From the NCBI GenBank assembly GCA_037893245.1, contig JBAIAA010000243.1, positions 1-64,000 of the forward strand: DNA of 64,000 nt, written 5' to 3'. Made by a program: the position numbers and the translations under genes. Of this stretch, positions 1-11,054 are shown piece by piece (positions within the stretch are counted from its first letter, which is position 1; each line of letters starts with the position of its first letter). Origin of the DNA: Crossaster papposus (taxonomy: Eukaryota; Echinodermata; Asteroidea; Velatida; Solasteridae). Below the pieces are notes generated by a model that did no database searches, had not been told where the DNA came from, and was given only the letters and a program-made list of their open reading frames with translations.

Positions 1-3
1 CAA

Positions 4-203
4 AAATATGGAGATTCGCTGTAGAAACCTATGAGCATATGCAATGTCCGTGAATTACCACACAACTTAGCAGAGCCTCCTCCTTCCCAGACTTTAAAGA
101 AATATGGAGATTCGCTGCACAAACCTATGTGAATCTCCAATGTATAATATCCCCAAAAAATATGGAGATTCGCTGCACAAACCTATGTGAATCTCCAATA
201 TCC
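4..203. repeat. Short tandem/interspersed repeat with 8-bp hairpin
   Basis: Three copies of a unit beginning aaatatggagattcgctg start near 4, 101 and 157. The two right copies contain GGAGATTC and GAATCTCC separated by about 17 bases, so each can form a hairpin. The first copy is diverged in the right half. The stretch precedes a coding exon with a splice acceptor at 253-254, so it is intronic DNA of the gene whose last exon starts at 255. No protein is seen here. Confidence 0.6.
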
Positions 204-254
204 AATATCAAACTAACTTTATTGTCTTTGAAACCCTTTGGTTTTTTTCTATAG

Positions 255-582
255 TCCTAGGTGGCTGGGGGGAACTCGATGTCGGTTATCATAAGCTGTT
301 ACGTCCCTAACCCACCCTCAACCGAATGCCCTGGTACACTGTTTGGTGGGCGTTCACAATACTACGAGGTAGGTATCGTCAGTGGCACTGAACGTCGCCC
401 CTTCTGGGTAGAGTACAAACGGGGGCGTGGTGACCGTCGGCAAAGGAGGACAGGAGGAGGCTTTCATGGAGTGGGACGCCGCTGCGCATCATCGTCGCAA
501 CATATCAACGCCGGTATACGTTGGTATAAGTTCTTGGGACCATGAACCAGCGAAGTGGGTGTTAAATCAATTCTGTGGCTAA
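255..582 (+). pseudogene. Terminal exon of a Methyltransf_FA-domain gene, broken by two 1-bp insertions
   Basis: This is the last exon of a gene whose upstream exons lie left of the window. It starts after the acceptor ttttctatag at 245-254 and ends at the TAA at 580-582. It aligns base for base with the intact exon at 46172-46497. It is 328 instead of 326 bases long, because one extra G lies in the G run at 267-272 and another in the G run at 421-425. Each shifts the frame, so only the middle (GNSMSVIISCYVP through FWVEYK) reads correctly. The family is the farnesoic acid O-methyltransferase-like domain (PF12248), here in a secreted protein. The insertions may be real decay, or homopolymer errors in the assembly. 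Either reading leaves the paralogy certain. Confidence 0.8.
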
Positions 583-637
583 GAAACAAAAGCATGCGGG
601 TAAAATGAGGATGATGTATAACAAGTTGATGGCGTCA

Positions 638-643
638 AATAAA
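638..643 (+). other. Polyadenylation signal AATAAA of the upstream paralogue
   Basis: AATAAA lies 56 bases after the stop codon. The same hexamer is conserved at the same distance in the second gene copy (46554-46559), which supports its use. Confidence 0.6.
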
Positions 644-857
644 CTGCCAGGAATGTAATCTTTTACAGTGTAGAAGATGACTGAAACGTGTTAACATCAC
701 AGTTATTTTCACACGTGTGCTTATGGAAGTCACTAGTGGAGAAACCAAGATACCGAGAAAATTGGGGGGTAACGAGTTGAAGAAGGGCACACATGATAGA
801 TGTACTTATAAACTTTTAAATGTTAACAATTAACCGGTAAACTCACATCACTAAACT

Positions 858-1168
858 ACGGAAGACGGATAGTGCCACTGGATACTAATGAATATATTTT
901 TGAAAACGCGCGACAATATTATTTGTGTACCATTTATGTGGCGGCCGCCACTTAATCATGTGGCGGCCGCCACATAATATCTGGCGGCCGCCACATAACC
1001 GTGAGGACCATTACTCGAATCTTGCGACAATATTCGAATAGTATCGCCAGATATTATGGCCGCCAGATAATGAAGTGTCGGCCGCCAGATAAATGGTACA
1101 AACAAATATTCTCGCGCATTTGCAAAAAATATATTCATCAGTATCCAGTGGCAATATCCGTCTTCCGT
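858..1168. mobile_element. hAT-type MITE, copy in first duplicon
   Basis: The termini are inverted repeats of about 90 bp starting ACGGAAGACGGAT. They are flanked by a perfect 8-bp target duplication ACTAAACT at 850-857 and 1169-1176, as hAT transposases make. The inner part carries several copies of TGGCGGCCGCCA, itself a palindrome holding a NotI-like GCGGCCGC core. There is no coding capacity. The same insertion with the same target site is at 46772-47082, so it predates the segmental duplication. Confidence 0.85.
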
Positions 1169-1434
1169 ACTAAACTGATATTGATGTCTGTTTTAGGTCC
1201 GTCGTAAAACATGTAGGTCTACATAACAGCGACATGATATCGTCCTACCGTTTTCACGAACGGAAGAACCTCGCTTGGATTTTGAAGAAAACTGGAAGCG
1301 TTTTCGGAGATAATCGGAACTAAAGAGGATTATTTCCTTTTAAAACTGCGAAAAATTGCAGTAAGTAAATGTTCACATGATTCTATGAGAAGTAATTTGT
1401 TTATGAACCCAGTAATTAGAATTAACACGGTGGT

Positions 1435-2016
1435 TAATAAGGGAATAAATGTGTGTTCGAGAGGTTTTAATCACTCTGTTTAATACCGCTTGGAGTGTGT
1501 GTGCTGATAATTACCCGAGCCGAAGGCGAGGGTAATTATCAGCACCCAAACTCCAAGCGGTATTAAACAGAGTGATTAATACCGACCGAACACACATTTA
1601 TTCCCATTCATAAATACCTTTTTTGTAAAATTCAGCCAAAAAAGCCCCAAAAATCTGGGAAAATTGTCGCAAGTAAATTTCGGTGTTTCGCCATTCTGTG
1701 TGTGTCAAATGACATGTTTCCGCCTCTGTCGCTCTACACAATACATGCAATAAAGCATATTTACTAGGAACCAGACTATTACTGCCATTGGCAACCTCGT
1801 TCCCAGGGTGTCGAGCTGTACGCGCCCAACACCACCCGTTCTTACTAAAAAATAAAGCGAGCCCTGGGGACGGGTACAATGCGACATCGCGTGACGTATT
1901 TTGTTGCCAGCTGGTTTTAAACACTTCCAGCCATGTCTTTATCGTCCGTTTAATACCGGCCACGTGACGGGCTCTCGACCAATAGGAATGCCTAAACTGT
2001 CCCAGGTATTTATGAA
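1435..2016. mobile_element. About 585-bp interspersed repeat with a 5' hairpin, copy A
   Basis: The first 170 bases fold back on themselves: the arm around 1440-1518 pairs with the arm around 1525-1603. The remaining 400 bases are unique within the element. A second copy, about 95 percent alike by eye, is at 8866-9453. The sequence is missing from the paralogous site near 47345-47640, so it inserted after the gene duplication. No transposase is encoded; the open frames across it are not protein-like. Confidence 0.75.
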
Positions 2017-2585
2017 TCATCATTAATACAGTGTTTTAAAGCAAAATAGTGAAAAAAAGCGAAATCGAAAAAAATAATAATTGATAACATGTGTGGCTCT
2101 TCGTGAAAACGGTGACGATATTAAAGTCCATTAAGAATTGACTAGTATACCCCAGACATTTCTGTTAACCGAGATAAATTGCAGTGGCAATTTGTTTATT
2201 GGGACTCTAATTTTCTCCCATAAATAAATTAACCGAAATCAACCTATGAGAAACATGTTAATTATTTGTTTTAAATGCACAATGTATAATGAAAGGCACG
2301 TATTTTCGACAGCTAATGCACCATTTCAAAATTCGGAACGGACAGTTAGCGGAACTTCTGATTCTGTCTGACCTATCGATAAGGCGAACGAAGTCGAACC
2401 ATATAGCTATAAAAAGTATAGCTCCATGGTGGAACATAGAAGCCCGGTGTTTGGTGGTCAGGAGTAAATTACCCCTATGTATAATAAATTGCGCTATGTA
2501 TCCAAAGATCAACGGGCTGGCCACTTGACAGCATGCATCACTGTAAAACCAGGTGTTTAACTTCTAAACACATTAGACTGGTTTG

Positions 2586-3137
2586 ATTTTGAGAAAATAT
2601 GACTGCATGAGGCATTTTTGAGGAAAAGCAAACAAATAGGTGATTCTGAACGGTAATTTTGTGCTGAATCTGAATATCTTGTTTGTGTTTCTCAAAATTG
2701 TCTAATTAGGTCAGTAATTAAGGTCAAAGGTCAGTAAGTGCAAATTTCATTTTTTCACAAGAAATTGTTTACTTTACCTTTTGTATACAATGGTGTGAAT
2801 AATTTTGCAATTTCTCTTATAATAAATCACGCACAGCATATCAAAATATCTAAAATAATGGAAATTGTTAAAGAATTATTTACTTCTTTTGCGAATATCT
2901 CCGTAACCATTGGACTTTCTCTTTTTCTTCACGGGATGAGTTTGTACCTGCTTTTCACACCTAAATGCACTTTTGATCATTGTTCTCTGGCTGATTTACA
3001 TTGTTTTGGGTATTAAGGGACAGGAATATGGTATTTGGTTTCATAAATTATTACAATTAGGACTGTAATTAGAGCCAAGGGTCAATTAGTGCAGAATACC
3101 CAATTTTAAGGGAATTCCTTTTATGTTCATTTTTGGT
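2586..3137 (+). repeat. Left arm of 550-bp inverted repeat around the Penelope-like element
   Basis: This arm is the reverse complement, with small changes, of 6692-7237. Shared landmarks are gcaaacaaataggtgattct and the run gaccttaattactgaccta in opposite orientations. The arms enclose about 3.5 kb that holds the reverse transcriptase remains. The frame at 2738-3016 is an arm artefact, with no known domain. Confidence 0.75.
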
Positions 3138-3476
3138 TTGGAGAGAGGGATGGCACTATCACATTCATTACTCTGTGACCTGTGTGGCTTAAACAAATGG
3201 ATTTTAAGCATGACTTAGTCTTTGCCGGTTATGTCCGATTGAAATGTAGGTGGGCGGACATAAGAGATTGAGTGACTATGATAGGTTGAATAATCAAATG
3301 TGATTAGTGGTGCGAGCAGAGGATTATGTTCGCAAATCATCTTGTTAGCAATAGCATGCTTTCGTGCCTTGCTGTTTGGGCACTCTTCAGTTCCTGCTGA
3401 CTCGCGGAAAAGTTGTGGCTGGGATTGGGTATATTCCAATCATGTAAGTTTGGTTTGAGCCATATGTATAGTTTTT

Positions 3477-5475
3477 TTAGTCGGTTTCAAATTGTTCCTC
3501 CAGTAGGGAGAGCAATATGTTGAGGGTTTCGTCTGGTTCAATTTGTTGTTCGAAAAAGCCAGAGTCTACGTTGAGAGTGGTTCGAGCTTTTGATTTTGCT
3601 GTGGTAGTTTAGCTCTTATTAGTTTCTCCCGAATGTATTGGGCTTTTTTGAAGGCAATGAATGGAGGTTTCGGAAATAGTTCCGAAAGTATTTGATTGCC
3701 TTGGATTAAGTTCCAGTGTTTGTTTATTGCTAGATGTGTGCCACCGTGGTTTATGGCTGGGCTGTAGGTGGTTGTGAAGACAAGTGGAATTTGTTTTGTT
3801 TTTTCTCCATATTTCGTGTTGTGTATCAGTCTCGTTCGGTCGGCATGTGAGACTTGGTTGTCGCTGTTTTGGTCTCATTGGGATTGTAACCTCTTGTGGT
3901 TAGTTTCTCTGAGAATGTTTTGACTTTGTTGTGGAAGTCATCCGCGTTGTTGGTGTTTCTAGCGTATAGCGGAGTGTTTCTCCGTATATGAACGCTTTGA
4001 AAATATGGGGTGGGTGGGATGATGTTTTATGGAGATATTGGAAGGTTTACGTTGGTTTGGTATAGACTTTGGTGTCTAGGATTCCTGTTTTATGGAAACG
4101 GTCTCCTTTGAATATAGTTAAGTCAAGGTAGTTGATTGATGAGTCAGAGGCTTCGTATGTGAATTTTATAGTTGAGTGCATCTTGCTTATCTCCGTAGAT
4201 GACCAGTATATCGTCTCTATAGCGCCACCATGTGAGGATGTTATCCGCTTTTTCTAAGTCGTGCAATGTGATGTTACAAATTTCAGGGCTGGATGTAGAG
4301 CCCATTGCACAACCAATTTTCTGGAGAAAGAACTTATTTCCGAATTGGAAACAGTTGCGGCCAAGAATGAGTTCCAGAAATTTTGGGATGTAAGTCGAGG
4401 GTGGTTTTGTGATCGGATGGTTATGGTTTGTGTTTTCGAGGGCATTGCAAACGCATTGGATTGCTTCCGTCTGTCGGACATTTGTGTATATACATAGAAA
4501 CAACATCGATGCTTGTAATTAAGACATCTTGTGGAAATTGTCTTTCTTCCAGTTTGCGCAAATTATGTCTGCTTTGTCGCAGACATATATGGGTTGTGCG
4601 GTTACGGTGGAAAGAAGAAAATAGTCTATGTAATCTGAAATTTTGGCCGTAGGGCTGGTACATCCACTTATAATTGGTCGTCCAACAAAAGGTTCTCCCG
4701 GTGGCGGAGTTTTGGGTATTTTGGGGAGAAAAAAAATGGTTGGACATGTTAGACAGTTTTGTGGAAGTGGGTCGAGGTATTTCAGAGTATCGTTGTTGAT
4801 GTGTTTGTTGTTTCTCATTTCAATTAGTGTGTTGTGAACCATCATAATAGTTTGTGGGGTAATGTCTTGGTCCAGTTTGGTATAATGATGGGACTCAGGG
4901 TGGTGGTAACCCACTTGTAGATAGTCTAAGTGGTTCATAATGCAGATGCCTCTGCCTTTGTCATAATGGTTTGACTACGATGTCAGGATTGTTTTTAAGT
5001 TTGTTTATGGCGAAAAGTTCTTGTGTGGTCATGTTTTTCTGCCGATTCCTTAGCCTGATGTGGGCCAGTTCGAATTTTGTGGCTTCCAAATATTCTTCTA
5101 GTGTTGCACTAGGGGATGATTTTGGTTGCCATTTTGGTTGTGGTTTGAAAGGATGGTTTTTGGAACGTTTGTTACGCATTAAGAATGCAATTCTTAGTCT
5201 TCGATTGAAGGTACTCACTTACAAGTGAAATGCGGTTTGGTTTCGCAGGAGTGCATGGGTACGAAGTTTAAACCTTTTCCTAAAGCAATTATTTCAGTTT
5301 GCGATAGTGTTGCTTTGGATAGGTTCGTTATGAAAGATTGACATTGTTCTGCTAGTGAGCGCAAATAATTGGAGTTGGCTCGTTTGGTTTTCGATTTGCA
5401 TTTGTTAGAGAAATGATTAGATTTCGATTGACTTATGGATCTCTTGGTTTCTTTGTTGAGTTTTCTTCTTGCCAT
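3477..5475 (-). pseudogene. Penelope-like reverse transcriptase, frameshifted
   Basis: Reading leftward, pieces in different frames give a Penelope-type RT. A basic N-terminus ends in LGKGLNFVP (about 5240-5270). Next come LKNNPDIVVKPL (4961-5000), a finger region with PKIPKTPPPG and GRPIISGCTSPT (about 4660-4730), then IGCAMGSTSSPEICN and the catalytic YRDD at 4210-4221. A connection segment follows (TTYSPAINHGGTHLAINKHW, about 3720-3790), then AQYIREKLIRAKLP (near 3600-3640). An acidic tail ends at a stop at 3477-3479. At least four frame changes and an internal TAG make it dead. No GIY-YIG endonuclease motif is visible on the C-terminal side, where canonical Penelope elements carry it. Confidence 0.8.
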
Positions 5476-5653
5476 GGTAGTTGCAAGATTTGTAAATTGT
5501 AGTTTGAATATAACGGATAAGGTATGGGGTGGGTTATATTCAAGTTTATTTATTATAATTATTATATTATAGAGGCAAGATGACGGATTTATCTCTTTTG
5601 AGAAGGTGTGGTGGTCCTGAAAAGGACCGTTTGGTTTTGTGGTTAGAGATCGA

Positions 5654-6034
5654 CTAGTGTTGTCGGTTTCTTTTGATGCCTCTTGTAGGTTGGTAGGGTC
5701 TTGTGAAGAAGCTCAGGAGTTGTTGAGCGGTGGGATAATCTGGACCCTGGAAATATTGAGCAAGCTTTTCTTGGGCTGAGCGTCTGGCGTTGTTCAGCTG
5801 GGCCTCGGTAATTCCTGTGAAGAGCAGCGATGTTCTTCTCTGGAGATTGCTCCAGCGATCCTGGAATGACCCCTGGAATTTTAGGGCTCGGTGTGGACGT
5901 GGTGGCCGTATGTTTACCTCGATATAAGGTGGTGGTGTGCTAGTCTCGATTGACCGGGAAAGGGGTCGTATTTGGCGGGTGAAGTGGTCCGTGACAGATG
6001 TCAAAATGTTGACGTTGACTGCCAGGAGTTTCAC
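5654..6034 (-). CDS. Small ORF upstream of the Penelope-like RT, possible ORF1
   Basis: This is an open frame of 126 codons on the same strand as the RT and about 180 bases upstream of it. It is basic and proline-rich (STPPPYIEVNIRPPRPHRALKF), followed by an amphipathic, glutamine-rich C-terminal half. I do not recognise the family. Its position suggests an accessory ORF1 or the 5' end of the element, but it could also be a fragment of a host gene or chance. The start Met at 6034 is not certain, since the frame may begin further upstream. Confidence 0.4.
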   Translation of the reverse strand: MKLLAVNVNILTSVTDHFTRQIRPLSRSIETSTPPPYIEVNIRPPRPHRALKFQGSFQDRWSNLQRRTSLLFTGITEAQLNNARRSAQEKLAQYFQGPDYPTAQQLLSFFTRPYQPTRGIKRNRQH

Positions 6035-6288
6035 CAGTTTGAAGTTTTCCTCGGATAATTTGTGTGAGACCGTGGTTGGTGTGGTTCTTGATGTGGACGG
6101 GCCAGAGTCTAGTTCACATGATAGAAGAAGTGACTCGTCGTCGCTTGGAATGCTGTTTGGGGATGCTGGATGAAATGGAGTTGGACTTGCTAAACTGGAT
6201 GCAACTGTGCAACAGGTTTATTAATCTGTTCCTGCGCCCTCTATTTGATAGGAACTTCACAGAAATTGCCGATACAACCAAATTTGTA

Positions 6289-6305
6289 GGGGGGGGGGGG
6301 GGGGG
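6289..6305 (+). repeat. Poly-G run
   Basis: About 17 consecutive G bases. It cannot be read as coding with confidence, and its length is likely unreliable in an assembly. Confidence 0.9.
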
Positions 6306-6424
6306 TGTCATAAATAAACCCGTTACATGTTCATTATGTATGCCTATCCATATCCACATAGGCCTACTATCATTATACAGTATACTACTGGGCTTTGTTT
6401 TGTATTCTAGTGCATTTATTACTA

Positions 6425-6590
6425 CATTTCCATTCCCGGTCTCGGTCGGTCTCGGCACCGAGACCCGAGACCAGACATCCGAGACCAAGACCGAGTCATT
6501 AAGATTCGAGACCAAGACCGGCTAGCCGAGACCGAGACCAGGCCCCGAGACCGGTCTCGAGACTGAGACCGGTCTCGAGTATACTACATC
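6425..6590. repeat. Degenerate GGTCTCG/CGAGACC array
   Basis: Roughly 165 bases are made almost entirely of CGAGACC and its reverse complement GGTCTCG in both orientations, giving many overlapping small palindromes. There is no coding signal. Confidence 0.85.
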
Positions 6591-6691
6591 ACTGATTCAG
6601 ACAGTGGGTAGGGATTCCCACCCTGTAGATTTAACAAAAGCATGTGAGGTATTGTATATAGGGGCCTACTACAGCACCAGCATTTTGTAGG

Positions 6692-7237
6692 GATGCACAA
6701 AAATGAAATTTCCTAATAATTGGTATTCTGCACTAATTGACCCTTGGCTCTAATTACCGTCCTAATTATAACAATTTATGAAACCAAATACCATATTCCT
6801 GTCCCTCGGTACCCAAAATAATGTAAATCAGCCAGAGAACACCGATCAAACGTGCATATGTTTGAAAAACTGCCTGTAGAAACTCATCCCGTGGTGAAAA
6901 AGAAAAAGTCCAATGGTTAAGGAGATATTGTCAAAAGAAGTGAATAATTCTTTACAAATTTCCATTCATTTCGATATTTTGACATGCTGTGTATGATTTA
7001 TTAAAAAAGAAATTGCAAAATTATTAACATCATAGTATTTAGGAGATAAAATAAACCATTTCTTGTGAAAAACTGAAATTTGCACTTAATGACCTTTGAC
7101 CTTAATTACTGACCTAATTAGGCAATTTTGAGAAACACAAACAGGATATTCATATTCAGCACAAAATTATCTTTCAGAATCACCTATTTGTTTGCTTTTC
7201 CTCAAAAATGCCTCATGCAACTTAAATAGGCACATTT
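6692..7237 (-). repeat. Right arm of inverted repeat around the Penelope-like element
   Basis: Reverse complement of the arm at 2586-3137. The arms differ by scattered substitutions and short indels, so the element is not very recent. Confidence 0.75.
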
Positions 7238-7249
7238 CTGGATTTGTTG

Positions 7250-8185
7250 CCTAGACTACATAGTTAAACGCAAATTTGTAACACTTTTTAAACACTTGAA
7301 CACGTTTATGAAAACACTGGAACACATGTTTATAACTGAACACGGCGTTTATTCTTTAAACACATGCGTTTATATAATAAACACATCGACATGTTTAACA
7401 ATGGCGTTTAGAATCTAAACACTTCTTGTTATATAAACGTGTTTATGTGTTCATGTTGACGTGTATATGGTCTGTAACACTTTTTAAACACATAAACACG
7501 TTTATATTAACAGAAGTGTTTAACACTAAACACTATTTGTAAATTGCCTAAACACATATTGGCATATCAATGAAACACATTTTTGATAATGGATGCCATG
7601 GTCAAACGTTTGAAATGTTATATTTAGTTGACATTTTGTTTTGTGTTCTCTTTTATAAACCTAGTACATGTACATGTAATATCAAAACATCCTTAATTGA
7701 TACTTATAGCAAAATAGATTTGGGGTCCCATTATTTTGCACAATCTAAAATGTACATGTATACATTTAAAATATGAAGGCGCACAAATAAAAATGGATTT
7801 TTATAAACAAACATTATGTTGTCTGTAAATGTTTACAAGTTACTTGGCCTGATTGTTTTCTTCTGAAAAAACCAAAAACTGAACATTGCGTTTATACTTT
7901 GAATTGTTTTTTCGGCATTTTGTTAAAGATGGTCAGAAAAAACAAAGCATTGCCCCTAAACTAATTTGTTATAGGCCAGCGTTAAGTACGCAATAACAAC
8001 CCAATGGACAAAACATGTTTTCTCAAACCGTACCTGCAATTCGGAAAATAATGTCAGCTCATTTATCTTTACCAACTAAACACGTGTTTATTACAGGACA
8101 CATAAATACATAATGTTTAAATTATAAACACTCAATGCGTTTATGCGTTTAACAATACTGTAATTGTAAACGCGTCATGTGTTCA
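7250..8185. repeat. Subterminal region rich in taaacac/gtgttta motifs
   Basis: The stretch is AT-rich and holds dozens of short copies of TAAACAC and GTGTTTA, with variants such as aacacgtttat, on both strands. Dense subterminal motifs in both orientations are typical transposase binding regions of CACTA/EnSpm-type elements, which agrees with the end at 8199. The open frame 7570-7776 has no recognisable domain. Confidence 0.55.
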
Positions 8186-8201
8186 CTGGTTTTACAGTGA
8201 T

Positions 8202-8480
8202 GGTTTTGACTAGTGTTTGTTTAAAGGTTTTTAAAAATGTTTTTAGCACTATTAGATTTTCTATATAATGTGCAATGTTATGTTGTAGTTTTTAATTTTA
8301 TAAATTTATTTTCACAATTTGATGTGGGGTGACAGGGGTTTGACCATAGTAATTGTTATCACTTTTATTTTCTCAATGCCCATATTTATTGTGGTATCGC
8401 TTGAAAGATCTTTCAATGTCTTGACAGATTAAATGTAAAAGTATATGTGAATGAAAGAAATGAAAATGACGAGTAATCAC
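8202..8480. repeat. End of the first segmental duplicon
   Basis: This resumes the homology with 48150-48940 that the composite element interrupts. Shared landmarks are tttttaaaaatgtttttagc and gatgtggggtgacaggggtt. The second copy has extra sequence at 48200-48500 and 48650-48760. Confidence 0.75.
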
Positions 8481-8865
8481 ACTGACCTCCAACAAATACC
8501 AACTATGGGCAAATTTAGACCTCGGTATAGGGAATGTGTACACACCTGAAAAGTTCCAGTCAAATACAAATATAAAAGTATTTATCGATTTAAAAAAAAT
8601 TACATTGGGTTATACCATAGGCCATGTAGATTAAGCATATCCAGTGTCAATCTTGATACTTTCAAATAAAGACTTTTTAGCCCATTTTTGTGTTAGGCGC
8701 GTTGCCCAGTATGCGCACAGAACGTAAAATCGCGCGGTGCGTTGCCCGCCGAACGAAAGATAGTGTACACAATTTTATACGCGCGTGACTTTTTATAGCA
8801 ATACGCGCATGCCGTGCCCATACTTTCCAAATCACGGTTTTGTGCACACGACTGGCGGTCTATAA

Positions 8866-9453
8866 TAAGGGAATACATGTGTGTTCGAGAGGTTTTAATC
8901 ACTCTGTTTAATACCGATTGGAGTCTGGGTGCTGATAATTACCCGAGCCGAAGGCGAGGGTAATTATCAGCACCCAGACTCCAAGAGGTATTAAACAGAG
9001 TGATTAATACCGACCGAACACACATTTATTCCCATTCATAAATACCTTTTTTGTAAAATTCAGCCCAAAAAGCCCCGAAAATCTCGGAAAATTGTCGCAA
9101 GTAAATTTCGGTGTTTCGCCATTCTGTCTGTGTCAAATGACATGTTTCCGCCTCTGTCGCTCTCTGCACAATACATGCAATAAAGCGTATTTACTGTGAA
9201 CCAGACTATTACTGCCATTGGCAACCTCGTTCCCAAGGTGTCGAGCTGTACGCCGCTCAACACTACCTGCTCTTATTATTGGAGACGAGGTACTGTTCAG
9301 GGTTGGAAATAAAGTGAGCCCTGGGGACGGAATGTTGTTTCCATCTATGTTTAAACACTTCCAGCCATGTCTTTATCGTCCGTTTAATACCGGCCACGTG
9401 ACGGGCTCTCGACCAATAGGAATGCCTAAACTGTCCCAGGTATTTATGAATCA
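8866..9453. mobile_element. About 585-bp interspersed repeat with a 5' hairpin, copy B
   Basis: Second copy of the element at 1435-2016, in the same orientation. It has the same 5' foldback and the same end (tatttatgaatcat). Internal differences near 9255-9345 replace part of the copy A sequence. It encodes nothing recognisable. Confidence 0.75.
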
Positions 9454-9956
9454 TGTTTATATGTCTGTGCCATGTCTGAGTCAGTCAGGGGGCGAGTAGG
9501 TAAGGGGCGAGTCGGTCAGGGCGAGTTGGCCTACAATCATTTATTGAAGTACATGTACAAGTACATGTACAAAGGCCCTGAAATAACCGCGTGATACTAA
9601 ACTTACAGAGAACTTTGGATTCCTCAGTTTGCCTGCCTCAGGACCTCCGTCAATGCTTTTGGTTTGAACATCATAATAGTTAATACAGTCAACAACTCAA
9701 CTGCGCAAGGCAAGTTGCTTGCGCAGTAATTTAAAGATCGTGCGTGGTAAAGATCAAGACACGTTATTACCCCATGCGACAGGACACATGACAAATTATT
9801 CAGGCATTGCCCAAAGAGTTTATTTTCTTTATGTATCGAAAGGCCGGAGCAGTTTATTGCCAGAGGTTGATCTCAAAACATATTATTTCAAACCAACAGT
9901 ATAATACAATAGTATATTACAATAGTATATAAGTTTGCTTCCGATAGCGAAATTAC
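9454..9956. other. No gene seen
   Basis: The stretch holds a short ggcgagt-type repeat near 9489-9530, an agtacatgtac microsatellite-like palindrome at 9546-9572, and otherwise nothing protein-like. Confidence 0.6.
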
Positions 9957-10475
9957 AACGTATTTCTATCATGTTTTAGTTATTTACCAAAATAACATAA
10001 AACCCCATGATAGCCCCAGCACTAATCATGTCCTCGCACTTTACGAAAACCCAATAATCAGCGCTGTACCGATCGCGACATTAAACGTATCGCTATCATG
10101 TTTGAGTTATTTACCAAAATAACGTAAAACCCGATAACGGCGCCCATACCATCATGTCTTCGTACTTTACGAAAACCCAATAATGGTATCGCCATCATGT
10201 TTAATCCATTTACCAAAATAACATCAAACCCAATGAAAGCGCCAGCACTAATCATGTCTTCGCACTTTACGAATACCCAATAATTAGCGCTGTATACCGA
10301 TCGCGACATTAAAACGTATCACTATCATGTTTGAGTTATTTACCAAAAACAACGTAAAACCCGATAACGGCGCCCATACCATCATGTCTTCGCACTTTAC
10401 GAAAACCCAATAATGGTATCGCCATCATGTTTTATCCATTTACCAAAATAACACCAAACCCGACAATCCGCGAAA
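9957..10475. repeat. Higher-order tandem repeat, about 229-bp period
   Basis: The phrase catgttt followed by a ttatttaccaaaa-like run recurs near 9970, 10097, 10196, 10326 and 10427. The spacing alternates about 127, 99, 130 and 101 bases, so two related submonomers form a dimeric unit of about 229 bp present a little over twice. A second landmark is tttacgaaaacccaataat. The open frame on the minus strand is only the repeat translated. Confidence 0.85.
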
Positions 10476-11054
10476 CTTAAAATGTACTGTTAATTATCTT
10501 AAAAGTGGTTATCCAAGTGCTACACAAACACAGCATCTGCACGCACTGGATAATATAATATTGTACAATGTACATGTACTTGTATAAAGTATATAGCGAG
10601 CTAGCTATCGAACTAGTGCTTATCTGGGGAAGGGCGCCACCACGTTCATGGTAACAAATGATTTGCTCTATCTATCGCATATTTAGGACATGACGAAAAA
10701 TAATTAGTTGCTGTACTAAAAAATAGGTACCCATGTGTCCCTTCAGGGCCACCATATAAGTCACTAGAATTCACCAATAACGATGCAGTGAGACAAGCGA
10801 AATCTTCCCATTGAAAAGTGTGTGTCTCAAGCACCTTGGAGAGTTTTCCTCTGAATTTCCAAGGTAGCTTATTAGCAATTTCATATTTTTATGTATAACA
10901 ACTTCAGCAAATCCTAGAAAAAGCAATTGCTATTTTGAATGTATTTGGCCCAGTGTCGGAGTGATTATCAGTCCAACACAAACACTTTAATCGGTTCCGA
11001 CCCCCACATTACACATTGATCACTTGTAACCACAAAGGGTACATGTCATTAATG

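Larger units (their letters stand above)
2539..8199. mobile_element. Composite element with CACTGTAAAACCAG terminal inverted repeats
   Basis: A perfect 14-bp inverted repeat CACTGTAAAACCAG marks both ends (2539-2552 and 8186-8199). The paralogous locus near 48140-48150 lacks everything between, so it acts as an empty site. CACTG ends and subterminal copies of a gtgtttaa/ttaaacac motif resemble CACTA/EnSpm elements. A clean 3-bp target duplication is not visible: only AT is shared. The interior is nested, with a 550-bp inverted repeat and a Penelope-like retroelement. No DDE transposase was recognised. Confidence 0.6.

Noticed and set aside
1598..2023. 141-codon minus-strand frame with Trp and Cys
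   Set aside because: Lies wholly in a dispersed hairpin repeat; the second copy (9060-9454) breaks the same frame.
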